Source: Pseudomonas oryzihabitans (GTDB lineage: Bacteria > Pseudomonadota > Gammaproteobacteria > Pseudomonadales > Pseudomonadaceae). From it: a DNA stretch of 64,000 bases. Shown here one piece after another: positions 44,495 through 53,483 of this stretch. The position numbers and the translations under genes were made by a program. Below the pieces are notes generated by a model, which saw only the letters and a list, made by a program, of their open reading frames with translations, was not told where the DNA came from and did not search any database. The stretch's first letter is position 1. Each line of letters begins with the position of its first letter. Where the stretch lies: positions 2,874,501-2,938,500 of the forward strand of contig NZ_CP013987.1 of assembly GCF_001518815.1 (NCBI RefSeq). Reading direction: 5' to 3'.

Positions 44495-47035
44495 GGGTGA
44501 CTCGTCCGTCCCTTGCAACTGTCCTCTCCTGAGCGCCGCGAAACGCGCCTGGGACAGCGGCCGCTGCAGGTGAAAGCCCTGGGCCTGATCACACTTGAGA
44601 TCGGCGATGCGCGCCAGCTGGCCCGCGGTCTCGATGCCCTCCGCCACCACCGTGAGCGAGAGCGCCCGTCCCATGCTGACGATGGCCTCGACGATGGCCG
44701 CGTTGCTTTCGCTCACCTCGATGTTGGAGACGAAGCTGCGGTCGATCTTCAGGCAATCGAAGGGATAGGTACGCAGATAGCTCAGCGAGGAATAGCCGGT
44801 ACCGAAGTCGTCCATCGACAGCCGCACGCCCAGATCCTTGAGTTTCTTCATCAACTCCAGCGCGCCGTCGGCATCATCCAGCAGCACGTTCTCGGTCAGC
44901 TCCAGCTCGACCCGCTCGGGTGCTATGCCGGTGCATTCGAGGACCGTGCGGATCCGCGCCACCAGGTCGTCGCGTTGGAACTCCAGCGGCGACAGGTTGA
45001 TGGACACGATCAAGTCCGGCGCCCAGGCCACCGCCTGGCTGCAGGCTTCCCGCAGGACCCAGTCGCTAAGGCCCAGGATCAGACCGGTCTCCTCCGCCAC
45101 CCCGATGAACTGCGCCGGTGCCAACCGACCCCGGGTCGGATGGTTCCAGCGCACCAGGGCCTCGGCGCCTAGCAACCGCTGGCTGCTGGCATCGAAGCGC
45201 GGCTGGAAATCCAGCTCGAATTCCAGCCGCTGCAAGCCCTGGCGCAACTCGGTTTCCAGCTGGCGCCGCTCCAGGATGCGCTGGTTCATGCTGGGCTCAT
45301 AGAACCTCAGGGTATTGCGCCCCGCCGCCTTGGCTTCGTACAGGGCGATGTCCGCGTAGCGCAGCAGATCCTCGGCGCTGTGGCCGTCCTGGGGTGCTGT
45401 GGCGATGCCGATGCTCGCGCCGATGTTGATGTCATGTTCGTCGATACGGATGGTACGGCCGATGCCGTCCAGGATCCGGCCACAGAGCACGCTGACCTGC
45501 TCGGCGCTCTGGCAGCCATTCACGGCGATCACGAATTCGTCGCCCCCGATGCGGGCGACCAGATCATCCTCACGCACACTGGCGCGCAATTCCCGGGAGA
45601 CCTGGCAGAGCACCTTGTCACCGGCCCCGTGGCCGAGGGAATCGTTGACCGGCTTGAAGCGGTCCAGGTCGAGGGTCAGCAGATGCAGCGGCTGGCTGGC
45701 GTTGACGCCCTCGGCGAAGCGCTGCGCCAGGTAGCGGTGCAGCTGGTGTCGGTTGGCCAGTCCGGTGAGGGCGTCGTGCTGGCTGATGTGTTCGATACGC
45801 GCCTTGGCCTCGATCTCCTCGGTGACGTCGCACACGGTGCCGCGAAAGCCCGCCAGCAAACCACCGGTAACGATGGCCTGAGCCGAGAGCTGGCAGAATC
45901 TCAGCTTGCCCTGGGCGTCATGCATCTCGCACCGCAGGGGCCGACGCACGCGACCGGCCGCCAAGGGGGTCCTGGCCACCTCGTCGACCTGGCTTGGCGA
46001 ATAGTCGAGCAATTCGTGCAGGGGGCGTCCCAGCCAGTCCTCGCGGCTGAAGCCGGTGACGGCGACGAAACGCTCGGAGAGATAGACCAGCTGCTGCTCG
46101 GCGTCGGCCTCCCAGATCCAGTCGGACGAGGCCTCGGAGACCGTCCGAAAGCGTTGCTCACTGTGCCTCAGGGCATCCTCGGCCAAGTCGGTCTGGCGGG
46201 CGGCCAGGGCGATCCGGCGGCGCAGGTACCAGACCAGCAGCAAGGCCAGGCCGCACATCAGCGCCAGCAGCGGCAGGAACTGCGCCAGCAGCCGATGGCC
46301 CATGCCATGGACGGTCCAGTTGAAGGTCACCGCGATCCCGGGATCGGACCTCACCACCAGCGTTGGCCGCTGTCCGATGGTGGGCACCTCACCCGGCTGT
46401 GCGGTCAGCCCGTGCAATTCAAAGGCCTGCCCGAGTTGCGCGAGCTTGTCCGGCGTCAGGATGTCGACGAACACCATGTAGGACAGCCGCTTGAAGTCCT
46501 GGTAGGTGGCATCCGGGCGGATGACCGCGACCATGACACTGGCTGGCTTGCCGTCGACCTGGAAATAGCCCTGGGCATAGCCATCCTTGGACGAGCGCTC
46601 GCGGGCCAGTGCCAGCAGCCTGGCCTGATCATCACCCAGCCAGGTCTCCAGCTGCATCTTGCTCCGTCCGCCGCCGACCACCGCATAGCGTGTGATGCCG
46701 TTGGGCGCCAGGATGAAAGCGCCATTCACGCCATAGTCGCTGTAGAGCGAGGGTCCGACGTTGTCTTCTTCATAGGCCCAGTTCACGTCGACCTTGCTGC
46801 TGGTCCGTGCATAGGCCTCCATCCAGAACGAATAGTCAGTCAAGACCCGACCGAGTTTGTCCTGGCGCGTTTCCAGCGCCCGCTGGGCGTCCGCCTCGCT
46901 GTGCTCGCGCTGCTGCGCGTCGATGCGCGCGCACAGGTCGAACAGCATCCACCCCGCCAGGGTAAAGATGAGCGTGACAAGCGCGAAGAAACCAAGGGAA
47001 GCCTGACGGGCGACACGGTTGAGTTGGGTAGGCAA
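44462..47035 (-). CDS. CHASE4-PAS-GGDEF-EAL bifunctional c-di-GMP protein
   Basis: About 857 residues if translation starts at the TTG near 47035; the frame stays open to another TTG at 47158 and the true start is unsure. A membrane helix (GFFALVTLIFTLAGWML) precedes a periplasmic CHASE4-like sensor (about 40-235) and a second helix (FLPLLALMCGLALLLVWYL). Then come PAS (about 290-400), GGDEF with intact RIGGDEFV active site, and EAL with intact GAEALVRW, LELTENVLL and DDFGTGYSSL. Both catalytic halves look active, so it could make or break cyclic-di-GMP depending on the signal. Confidence 0.9.
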   Translation of the reverse strand: MPTQLNRVARQASLGFFALVTLIFTLAGWMLFDLCARIDAQQREHSEADAQRALETRQDKLGRVLTDYSFWMEAYARTSSKVDVNWAYEEDNVGPSLYSDYGVNGAFILAPNGITRYAVVGGGRSKMQLETWLGDDQARLLALARERSSKDGYAQGYFQVDGKPASVMVAVIRPDATYQDFKRLSYMVFVDILTPDKLAQLGQAFELHGLTAQPGEVPTIGQRPTLVVRSDPGIAVTFNWTVHGMGHRLLAQFLPLLALMCGLALLLVWYLRRRIALAARQTDLAEDALRHSEQRFRTVSEASSDWIWEADAEQQLVYLSERFVAVTGFSREDWLGRPLHELLDYSPSQVDEVARTPLAAGRVRRPLRCEMHDAQGKLRFCQLSAQAIVTGGLLAGFRGTVCDVTEEIEAKARIEHISQHDALTGLANRHQLHRYLAQRFAEGVNASQPLHLLTLDLDRFKPVNDSLGHGAGDKVLCQVSRELRASVREDDLVARIGGDEFVIAVNGCQSAEQVSVLCGRILDGIGRTIRIDEHDINIGASIGIATAPQDGHSAEDLLRYADIALYEAKAAGRNTLRFYEPSMNQRILERRQLETELRQGLQRLEFELDFQPRFDASSQRLLGAEALVRWNHPTRGRLAPAQFIGVAEETGLILGLSDWVLREACSQAVAWAPDLIVSINLSPLEFQRDDLVARIRTVLECTGIAPERVELELTENVLLDDADGALELMKKLKDLGVRLSMDDFGTGYSSLSYLRTYPFDCLKIDRSFVSNIEVSESNAAIVEAIVSMGRALSLTVVAEGIETAGQLARIADLKCDQAQGFHLQRPLSQARFAALRRGQLQGTDESPSGPRAMFAEE

Positions 47036-47290
47036 GGCAGTGACCTGTCGGAGCGGGTTGGTCGAGGGTACCGACGGCTGACGGCCTGGCCGTAATCGTC
47101 TGCCTATATATCGGCAACGGCGGCAATGGCTTGAAGCCGTCCCCTGAAGATTCTGCAAAGGGCCGGCTCAGACGGGCTCGTTTTGCACCGTCACTGGGCA
47201 ACCGCCTTCCCCGTGCGCCGGGACGGCGCAGCCACACCCTTACCGCTTGCTCAAAAACGACAGGGGTGGTCCGCTCGCCCGGACGATTGT

Positions 47291-47304
47291 TGACCTAATG
47301 GTCA
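47291..47304. promoter_or_regulatory. Palindromic operator-like site upstream of xdhA
   Basis: TGACC-TAAT-GGTCA, a perfect 5+5 inverted repeat 46 bases before the xdhA start and embedded in a TTGACC that could also serve as a -35 element. It is a candidate binding site for a purine-responsive regulator; no regulator gene is adjacent. Confidence 0.5.
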
Positions 47305-47349
47305 GCTTTACCCACCATCGAATTATCCGAACCCAGGTGGAGAGCGGCC

Positions 47350-48789
47350 GTGATCAGGTTTCTGCTGGACCAGGAGCTGCGCGTCGAAGAGCAGCTCGAC
47401 CCCAACCTCACCGTGCTCCAATACCTGCGCGAGCGCTGCGGCAAGACCGGCACCAAGGAAGGCTGCGCCTCGGGCGACTGTGGTGCCTGCACCGTGGTGC
47501 TGGCCGAACCCGACGGTGAGCGGTTGCGCTATCGCACGGTCAACAGTTGCCTGACCTTTGTCGCGGCGCTGGACGGCCGGCAACTGATCAGTGTGGAGGA
47601 CCTGAAGCACCAGGGTCGCCTGCATCAGGTGCAACAGGCCATGGTCGACTGCCACGGGTCCCAGTGCGGCTACTGCACCCCGGGCTTCGTCATGTCGCTG
47701 TTTGCCTTGCAGAAAAACGTGGAATCAGCGGACAGCGCCGCCACCCACGAAGCCCTGGCCGGCAATCTCTGCCGCTGCACCGGCTACCGACCGATCCTGG
47801 CCGCCGCCGAACAGGCCTGCACCCAGCGCCAGCCGGACCAGTTCGATGCCCGGGAGCAGCAGACCCTGGCGCGCTTCAAGGCCCTCGCCCCGGTAGCCGA
47901 GACCCGGCTCGACGGTGCCGGGCGGCGCTGCCACAGCCCCACGACCCTGAGCGAACTGGCGCGCCTCTACCAGGCCCATCCCGAGGCGCGACTGCTGGCC
48001 GGCGGCACCGATCTCGCGCTCGAAGTGACTCAGCAGCATCGCCGCCTGGAGACCCTGATCTACCTGGGTAATCTCCCCGAACTGCGCGGCGTGACCGTTC
48101 GCGCGGACAGCATCGAGATCGGCGCGGCCACCCCGCTCGCCGATTGCGCCGCCGCCCTGGCCGCCGACTACCCGGACTTCGGCATCCTGCTGCAGCGCTT
48201 CGCCTCCTTGCAGATCCGCAACCAGGGCACCCTGGGCGGCAACATCGGCAATGCCTCGCCCATTGGCGACAGCCCGCCGCTGCTGCTGGCACTAGGGGCA
48301 CGCCTGCTGCTGCGCCGGGGCGAACGGCTGCGCGAATTGCCCCTGGACGATTTCTTTCTGGACTACCGCAAGACCGCCCTGGAGCCGGGCGAATTCATCC
48401 AGGCGGTGCGGGTGCCGCGCGCCCATGAGGGGCTGGTCTTCCGCGCCTTCAAGGTGTCCAAGCGCCTTGACGACGACATCTCCGCGGTCTGCGCCGCCTT
48501 CGCGCTGGAACTGGAGCAGGATCGCATCGCCGCCGTGCGCATCGCCTACGGCGGCATGGCGGCCACGCCCAAGCGAGCCAGTCACTGTGAGCAGGCCCTG
48601 CTGGGCGAGCCGTGGACCAGCGACAGCGTCGAGCGCGCCGTCCAGGCCCTGGCGGAGGACTTCGCGCCGCTGTCTGATTTCCGTGCCAGCCGCGAATACC
48701 GCCTGCTGACGGCGCAGAATCTGCTGCGCAAATGTCATCTGGAGACCACCCAGCCCGCGCTCGCTACGAGGGTTACCGCCCATGTCTAG
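47350..48789 (+). CDS. xdhA: Xanthine dehydrogenase small subunit (2Fe-2S / FAD)
   Basis: 479 residues, GTG start with GGAGAG upstream. The N-terminal plant-type 2Fe-2S centre has its cysteines in KEGCASGDCGACT and NSC; the second 2Fe-2S domain shows GSQCGYCTPGF and CRCTGYRP. The FAD-binding domain starts near residue 195 (LLAGGTDLAL) and includes NQGTLGGNIGNASPIGD. It passes electrons from the molybdenum site in XdhB to NAD. Together they oxidise hypoxanthine to xanthine and urate in the cytoplasm. Overlaps xdhB by eight bases. Confidence 0.95.
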   Translation: MIRFLLDQELRVEEQLDPNLTVLQYLRERCGKTGTKEGCASGDCGACTVVLAEPDGERLRYRTVNSCLTFVAALDGRQLISVEDLKHQGRLHQVQQAMVDCHGSQCGYCTPGFVMSLFALQKNVESADSAATHEALAGNLCRCTGYRPILAAAEQACTQRQPDQFDAREQQTLARFKALAPVAETRLDGAGRRCHSPTTLSELARLYQAHPEARLLAGGTDLALEVTQQHRRLETLIYLGNLPELRGVTVRADSIEIGAATPLADCAAALAADYPDFGILLQRFASLQIRNQGTLGGNIGNASPIGDSPPLLLALGARLLLRRGERLRELPLDDFFLDYRKTALEPGEFIQAVRVPRAHEGLVFRAFKVSKRLDDDISAVCAAFALELEQDRIAAVRIAYGGMAATPKRASHCEQALLGEPWTSDSVERAVQALAEDFAPLSDFRASREYRLLTAQNLLRKCHLETTQPALATRVTAHV

Positions 48790-51181
48790 CACCCTCCCCG
48801 TCCGTACCCCCGAGGAAATGGCCGCCGCCTTCGCTGCCGGCCTGGCCACCGGCGTCGGCAAGCCGCTCAAGCACGAGAGTGCCGACAAGCATGTCAGCGG
48901 CGAAGCCGTCTACATCGACGATCGCCTGGAATTCCCCAACCAGCTGCACGTCTATGCGCGGATGAGCGAGCACGCCCACGCGCGCATCCTGCGTATCGAT
49001 CTCGCACCCTGTTACCAGATCCCCGGGGTGGCCCTGGCCATCACCGCCGCCGACGTGCCCGGCCAACTGGACATCGGCGCCGTGCTGCCGGGCGATCCGC
49101 TGCTGGCCGATGGCGAGGTGCAGTACCTGGGCCAGCCGGTACTGGCGGTGGCCGCCACCAGCCTGGACGCCGCCCGCCGCGCCGCTCAGGCCGCCCTCAT
49201 CGAATACGAGCCGCTGGAAGCCATCCTCGACGTCAGGGAGGCGCTGAGGCGCGAGCACTTCATCTCGCCCAGCCACAGTCATAAGCTCGGCGATGCCGCC
49301 GCCGCGCTCGCCGCCGCGCCCCATCGTCTGCAGGGCGAGCTGGCCATCGGCGGTCAGGAGCACTTCTACCTGGAAACCCAGGTGGCCTCGGTGCTACCCA
49401 CCGAAGACGGCGGCATGCTGGTCTATTCCTCCACCCAGAATCCCACCGAGGTACAGAAGCAGGTGGCCGAGGTGCTGGGCGTCTCCATGAACAGGGTCAC
49501 CGTCGACATGAGACGCATGGGCGGCGGCTTTGGCGGTAAGGAGAGCCAGGCCGGAATGCCTGCGGCGCTCTGCGCGGTATTTGCCCGTCTTACCGGGCGC
49601 CCGGTGAAGATGCGCCTGCCGCGCTTTGAAGACATGCATATGACCGGCAAGCGCCACCCCTTCCATGTCGAATACGACGTTGGCTTCGATGACGACGGGC
49701 GCCTGCTGGGCATCCGCTTCGAGCTGGCGGGCAACTGCGGGTATTCGCCGGATCTGTCCAACGCCATCATCGATCGCGCCATGTTCCATGCCGACAATGC
49801 CTATTTCCTCGGCAACGCCCAGATCACCGGCCACCGCTGCAAGACCCACCTGGCGTCCAACACCGCCTACCGCGGCTTCGGCGGCCCCCAGGGCATGCTG
49901 GCCATCGAGAACGTCATGGACGCCATCGCCCGCCACCGTGGCCTGGATCCGCTGGAGGTGCGGCGGCGCAACTACTACGGCAAGGAGACGCGCCATGTCA
50001 CCCACTACCACCAGGTGGTGGAAGACAATCTGCTCGAAGAGATGACCGCGGACCTGGCGGCCAGTAGCGACTACCAGGCTCGACGCGAAGCCATCCAGGC
50101 CTTCAACCGGGCCAACCCGGTGCTGAAGAAGGGCCTGGCGCTGACCCCGGTCAAGTTCGGCATCTCCTTCACCTCCTCCTTCCTCAACCAGGGCGGTGCC
50201 CTGGTCAACGTCTACACCGATGGCAGCATCCACCTGAACCACGGTGGCACCGAGATGGGCCAGGGCCTGAACACCAAGGTCGCCCAGGTGGTGGCCGAGG
50301 TCTTCCAGGTCGACATCGGTCGCATCCAGATCACCGCCACCAATACCGACAAGGTACCCAACACCTCGCCCACGGCGGCTTCCAGCGGTACCGACCTCAA
50401 CGGCAAGGCCGCCCAGAACGCGGCCCAGACCATCAAGGACCGGCTGATCGATTTCGCCAGCCGGCACTTCCACGTCGACTCTGAAGAGGTGGAATTCCGC
50501 AACGGCCACGTCAGGGTCCGCGAGCGGCTGCTGAGCTTCGAGGAGCTGATCCAACTGGCCTACGTCGGCCAGGTATCGCTTTCCAGTACTGGCTACTACC
50601 GCACGCCCAAGATCCACTACGACCGCGACCAGGCCCGTGGCCGGCCCTTCTACTACTATGCGTTCGGCGCCGCCTGCTCCGAGGTGCTGATCGACACCCT
50701 CACCGGTGAATACCGGCTGCTGCGCACCGATATCCTCCACGACGTCGGCGCGTCCCTGAATCCGGCCATCGACATTGGCCAGGTGGAAGGCGGTTTCGTC
50801 CAGGGCCTGGGCTGGCTGACCATGGAAGAACTGGTGTGGAACGACGCCGGCAAGCTGCTCACCGCTGGCCCGTCCACCTACAAGATCCCGGCGGTGAGCG
50901 ACGTACCGCCCGACCTTCGGGTGCGGCTGGTGGAGAATCGCAAGAATCCCGAGGCGACGGTGTTCCATTCCAAGGCCGTGGGCGAGCCACCCTTCATGCT
51001 CGGCATCTCGGTGTGGTGCGCCCTGCAGGATGCCGTGGCCAGCGTGGCCGACTATCGCTTCCATCCGGCACTGGACGCCCCGGCTACCCCCGAACGGGTA
51101 CTTTGGGGCGTGGAGCGGATGCGGCGCCTGGCCGCCGAAGCCCAGACAGCCTCGGCCATCACCACGGAGGAACCGGCATGA
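48782..51181 (+). CDS. xdhB: Xanthine dehydrogenase large molybdopterin subunit
   Basis: 799 residues. Molybdopterin-binding elements are visible: GGGFGGKE near residue 241, AYRGFGGPQG near 362, and GGTEMGQGLNTKV near 484. The catalytic Glu is expected in VGEPPFMLG near residue 735. It overlaps both neighbours (eight bases with xdhA, ATGA with xdhC), a tightly coupled operon. Confidence 0.95.
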   Translation: MSSTLPVRTPEEMAAAFAAGLATGVGKPLKHESADKHVSGEAVYIDDRLEFPNQLHVYARMSEHAHARILRIDLAPCYQIPGVALAITAADVPGQLDIGAVLPGDPLLADGEVQYLGQPVLAVAATSLDAARRAAQAALIEYEPLEAILDVREALRREHFISPSHSHKLGDAAAALAAAPHRLQGELAIGGQEHFYLETQVASVLPTEDGGMLVYSSTQNPTEVQKQVAEVLGVSMNRVTVDMRRMGGGFGGKESQAGMPAALCAVFARLTGRPVKMRLPRFEDMHMTGKRHPFHVEYDVGFDDDGRLLGIRFELAGNCGYSPDLSNAIIDRAMFHADNAYFLGNAQITGHRCKTHLASNTAYRGFGGPQGMLAIENVMDAIARHRGLDPLEVRRRNYYGKETRHVTHYHQVVEDNLLEEMTADLAASSDYQARREAIQAFNRANPVLKKGLALTPVKFGISFTSSFLNQGGALVNVYTDGSIHLNHGGTEMGQGLNTKVAQVVAEVFQVDIGRIQITATNTDKVPNTSPTAASSGTDLNGKAAQNAAQTIKDRLIDFASRHFHVDSEEVEFRNGHVRVRERLLSFEELIQLAYVGQVSLSSTGYYRTPKIHYDRDQARGRPFYYYAFGAACSEVLIDTLTGEYRLLRTDILHDVGASLNPAIDIGQVEGGFVQGLGWLTMEELVWNDAGKLLTAGPSTYKIPAVSDVPPDLRVRLVENRKNPEATVFHSKAVGEPPFMLGISVWCALQDAVASVADYRFHPALDAPATPERVLWGVERMRRLAAEAQTASAITTEEPA

Positions 51182-52002
51182 ACACGAGACGTGGCTGGTT
51201 GGCCATCCTGGCCGACTTCGAGGCGCGAGGCGAACCCTGCGTACTGGTCACCGTGGCCGATGAGCAGGGCTCCACGCCGCGCGACGCCGGGACCAAGATG
51301 CTGGTGGGCCGGGAGGAACAGCACCTGACCATCGGCGGCGGCCACCTGGAATACCGAGCGGTGGAGATCGCCCGGGAGATGCTCGCCGCCGGTACCCGCC
51401 AGCCGCACCTGGAGCGGTTCTCCCTGGCCGCCAGTCTCGGCCAGTGCTGCGGTGGCGTCACCACCCTGCTGTTCGAACCCCAGCTGGCCCAGGATGTACC
51501 GGTGATCGTCTTTGGTGCGGGCCATGTCGCCCGCGCCCTGGTGCCCCTGCTGGCCGGCCTGCCCTGCGCCGTGCGCTGGGTCGATTCACGGGCCCAGGAG
51601 TTTCCCGCCGTGCTCCCCGCCGGCGTGGAGAAGATCCTGACCGACGAGCCACTCGACGAGATCGCGCGGATGCCGGCGGGTGCCTACTACATCGTCATGA
51701 CCCATAATCACCCCCTGGACCTGGAGTTGACCGACGCCATCCTCGCTCGCGGCGACCATGGCTACTTCGGGCTGATCGGCTCCCGGACCAAGTGGGCCAA
51801 GTTCCGCCACCGCCTCGCGGCCCGCGGCCACGGCGCCGAACACCTCGCCACGGTGCGCTGCCCGCTGGGCCTGCCCGAGGTCAAGGGCAAGCTGCCGCTG
51901 GAGATCGCCATCGCCGTGGCCGGCGAGGTCATCACCCACTACGGGCGCCCGACACAACAGGCAGATCAGCCGCTGCGGCTGGTCACCGCCACCCCAAGCT
52001 AG
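51178..52002 (+). CDS. xdhC: XdhC molybdenum-cofactor insertion protein
   Basis: 274 residues. XdhC/CoxI family: N-terminal EQGSTPRDAGTKMLV, the cysteine-containing LGQCCGG near residue 88, and a Rossmann segment VIVFGAGHVARALVPLL near 107. In Rhodobacter XdhC binds the molybdenum cofactor and delivers the sulfurated form to XdhB. ATGA overlap with xdhB; guanine deaminase follows after 23 bases. Confidence 0.94.
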   Translation: MNTRRGWLAILADFEARGEPCVLVTVADEQGSTPRDAGTKMLVGREEQHLTIGGGHLEYRAVEIAREMLAAGTRQPHLERFSLAASLGQCCGGVTTLLFEPQLAQDVPVIVFGAGHVARALVPLLAGLPCAVRWVDSRAQEFPAVLPAGVEKILTDEPLDEIARMPAGAYYIVMTHNHPLDLELTDAILARGDHGYFGLIGSRTKWAKFRHRLAARGHGAEHLATVRCPLGLPEVKGKLPLEIAIAVAGEVITHYGRPTQQADQPLRLVTATPS

Positions 52003-52025
52003 TCGTTTACCTATCCGAGATCGCC

Positions 52026-53330
52026 ATGACTGCCATCGCCCACCGCGCCGCCCTGCTCCACAGCCTCGCCGACCCGGCCGAGGTCGGGCTGGACGCCTCC
52101 TACGAATATCACGCCGACGGCCTGCTGCTGGTCGCAGACGGCCGTATCCAGGCCATGGGCCCGGCTGCCGAGCTGCTGCCCACCCTGCCCGCCGGTACCC
52201 CGGTGATCGAGCACCCCCACGCCCTCATCACCCCCGGCTTCATCGACACCCATATCCACTATCCGCAGACCGGGATGATCGCCAGCTACGCCGAGCAGCT
52301 GCTGGACTGGCTGGACACCTACACCTTCCCCACCGAGGGCGCCTTCGCCGATCCGGCCAAGGCTGCCGAGGTGGCCCAGGTCTTCGTTGGGGAGCTGCTG
52401 CGCAATGGCACCACCACCGCCCTGGTGTTCGGCAGCGTCCATCCGCAGTCGGTGGACGCCTTCTTCCAGGTCGCCGAGCACCTCGATCTGCGCATGATCG
52501 CCGGCAAGGTGCTGATGGACCGTAACGCCCCGGACTACCTGCAGGACACGGCCGAGTCCGCCTACAGGGATAGCAAGGCGCTGATCGAGCGCTGGCACGG
52601 CAAGGGTCGGCTGCACTATGCGGTTACCCCGCGCTTCGCGCCGACCAGCACCCCGGAACAACTCGAAGCAGCCGGACGCCTGTTGGCCGAGCACCCGGAC
52701 GTCTACCTGCATACCCATCTCTCCGAGAACCTCAAGGAGATCGACTGGGTGAAGGCGCTGTTTCCGGAGCGCAGCAACTACCTGGATGTCTACGACCACT
52801 TCCAGCTGCTCGGCCCGCGCTCGGTGTTCGCCCATGGCATCCACCTCTGCGATGCCGAATGCCAGCGCCTGCACGAGACCGGTTCGGCCGTGGCCCACTG
52901 CCCTACCTCCAACCTCTTCCTCGGCAGCGGCCTGTTCGATCTCGAGCGGATGGAAGCCTTCAAGGTCAATGTCGGCCTGGGTACCGACGTCGGCGCCGGC
53001 ACCAGCTTCTCGCTGCTGCAGACCCTCGGCGAGGCCTACAAGGTGCAACAGCTGCGCGGCCATCGCCTGCACCCCTTCAAGTCGCTGTACCTGGCCACCC
53101 TCGGCGGCGCCCGCGCCCTGCGCCTGGACGACCGCATCGGCAGCCTGGCCCCCGGCCACGACGCCGACTTCGTGGTGCTCGATCTCAAGGCCACCCCACT
53201 GCTGAACTACCGCCTGCAGCAGTCCAAGAGCCTGGAGGAAACCCTGTTCGTCCTCACCACCCTTGGCGACGACCGCGTGGTACGGGAAACCCATGCCGCG
53301 GGTCGCCGGGTACACAGTCGCGACGCCTGA
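52026..53330 (+). CDS. guaD: Guanine deaminase
   Basis: 434 residues. Amidohydrolase fold with the zinc ligands in GFIDTHIHYPQ near residue 72, HTHLSEN near 237, FAHGIHL near 276 and GTDVGAGTS near 324; the GuaD-specific stretch LDWLDTYTFPTE is present. It deaminates guanine to xanthine, the substrate of the XdhAB enzyme encoded just upstream. A nested inverted repeat and a terminator follow the gene. Confidence 0.95.
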   Translation: MTAIAHRAALLHSLADPAEVGLDASYEYHADGLLLVADGRIQAMGPAAELLPTLPAGTPVIEHPHALITPGFIDTHIHYPQTGMIASYAEQLLDWLDTYTFPTEGAFADPAKAAEVAQVFVGELLRNGTTTALVFGSVHPQSVDAFFQVAEHLDLRMIAGKVLMDRNAPDYLQDTAESAYRDSKALIERWHGKGRLHYAVTPRFAPTSTPEQLEAAGRLLAEHPDVYLHTHLSENLKEIDWVKALFPERSNYLDVYDHFQLLGPRSVFAHGIHLCDAECQRLHETGSAVAHCPTSNLFLGSGLFDLERMEAFKVNVGLGTDVGAGTSFSLLQTLGEAYKVQQLRGHRLHPFKSLYLATLGGARALRLDDRIGSLAPGHDADFVVLDLKATPLLNYRLQQSKSLEETLFVLTTLGDDRVVRETHAAGRRVHSRDA

Positions 53331-53333
53331 CCC

Positions 53334-53413
53334 TGTTGGGCTTCGGCGATGGCGCCGCCTCAGCCCAGCCTACCCATCGACGTAGGTTGGGCTGAGCACA
53401 GCGAAGCCCAACA
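53334..53413. repeat. Nested inverted repeat (REP-like) after guaD
   Basis: Outer arms TGTTGGGCTTCG (53334-53345) and CGAAGCCCAACA (53402-53413) are perfect complements. Inner arms TCAGCCCAGCCTAC (53360-53373) and GTAGGTTGGGCTGA (53382-53395) pair with one mismatch. Together they fold into an 80-base cruciform or stem, probably an intergenic repeat family. Confidence 0.7.
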
Positions 53414-53439
53414 AACTGCCCTCATCCGAGACGCACAAA

Positions 53440-53463
53440 AAAGCCGCCCCGAGGGGCGGCTTT
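53440..53463. terminator. Bidirectional terminator between guaD and xenA
   Basis: AAAGCCGCCCC (53440-53450) pairs with GGGGCGGCTTT (53453-53463). An A-run precedes the stem and Ts follow it, so it can stop transcription from guaD on the plus strand and from xenA on the minus strand. Confidence 0.8.
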
Positions 53464-53483
53464 CGCGTTCAGCCTGAGCCGAC

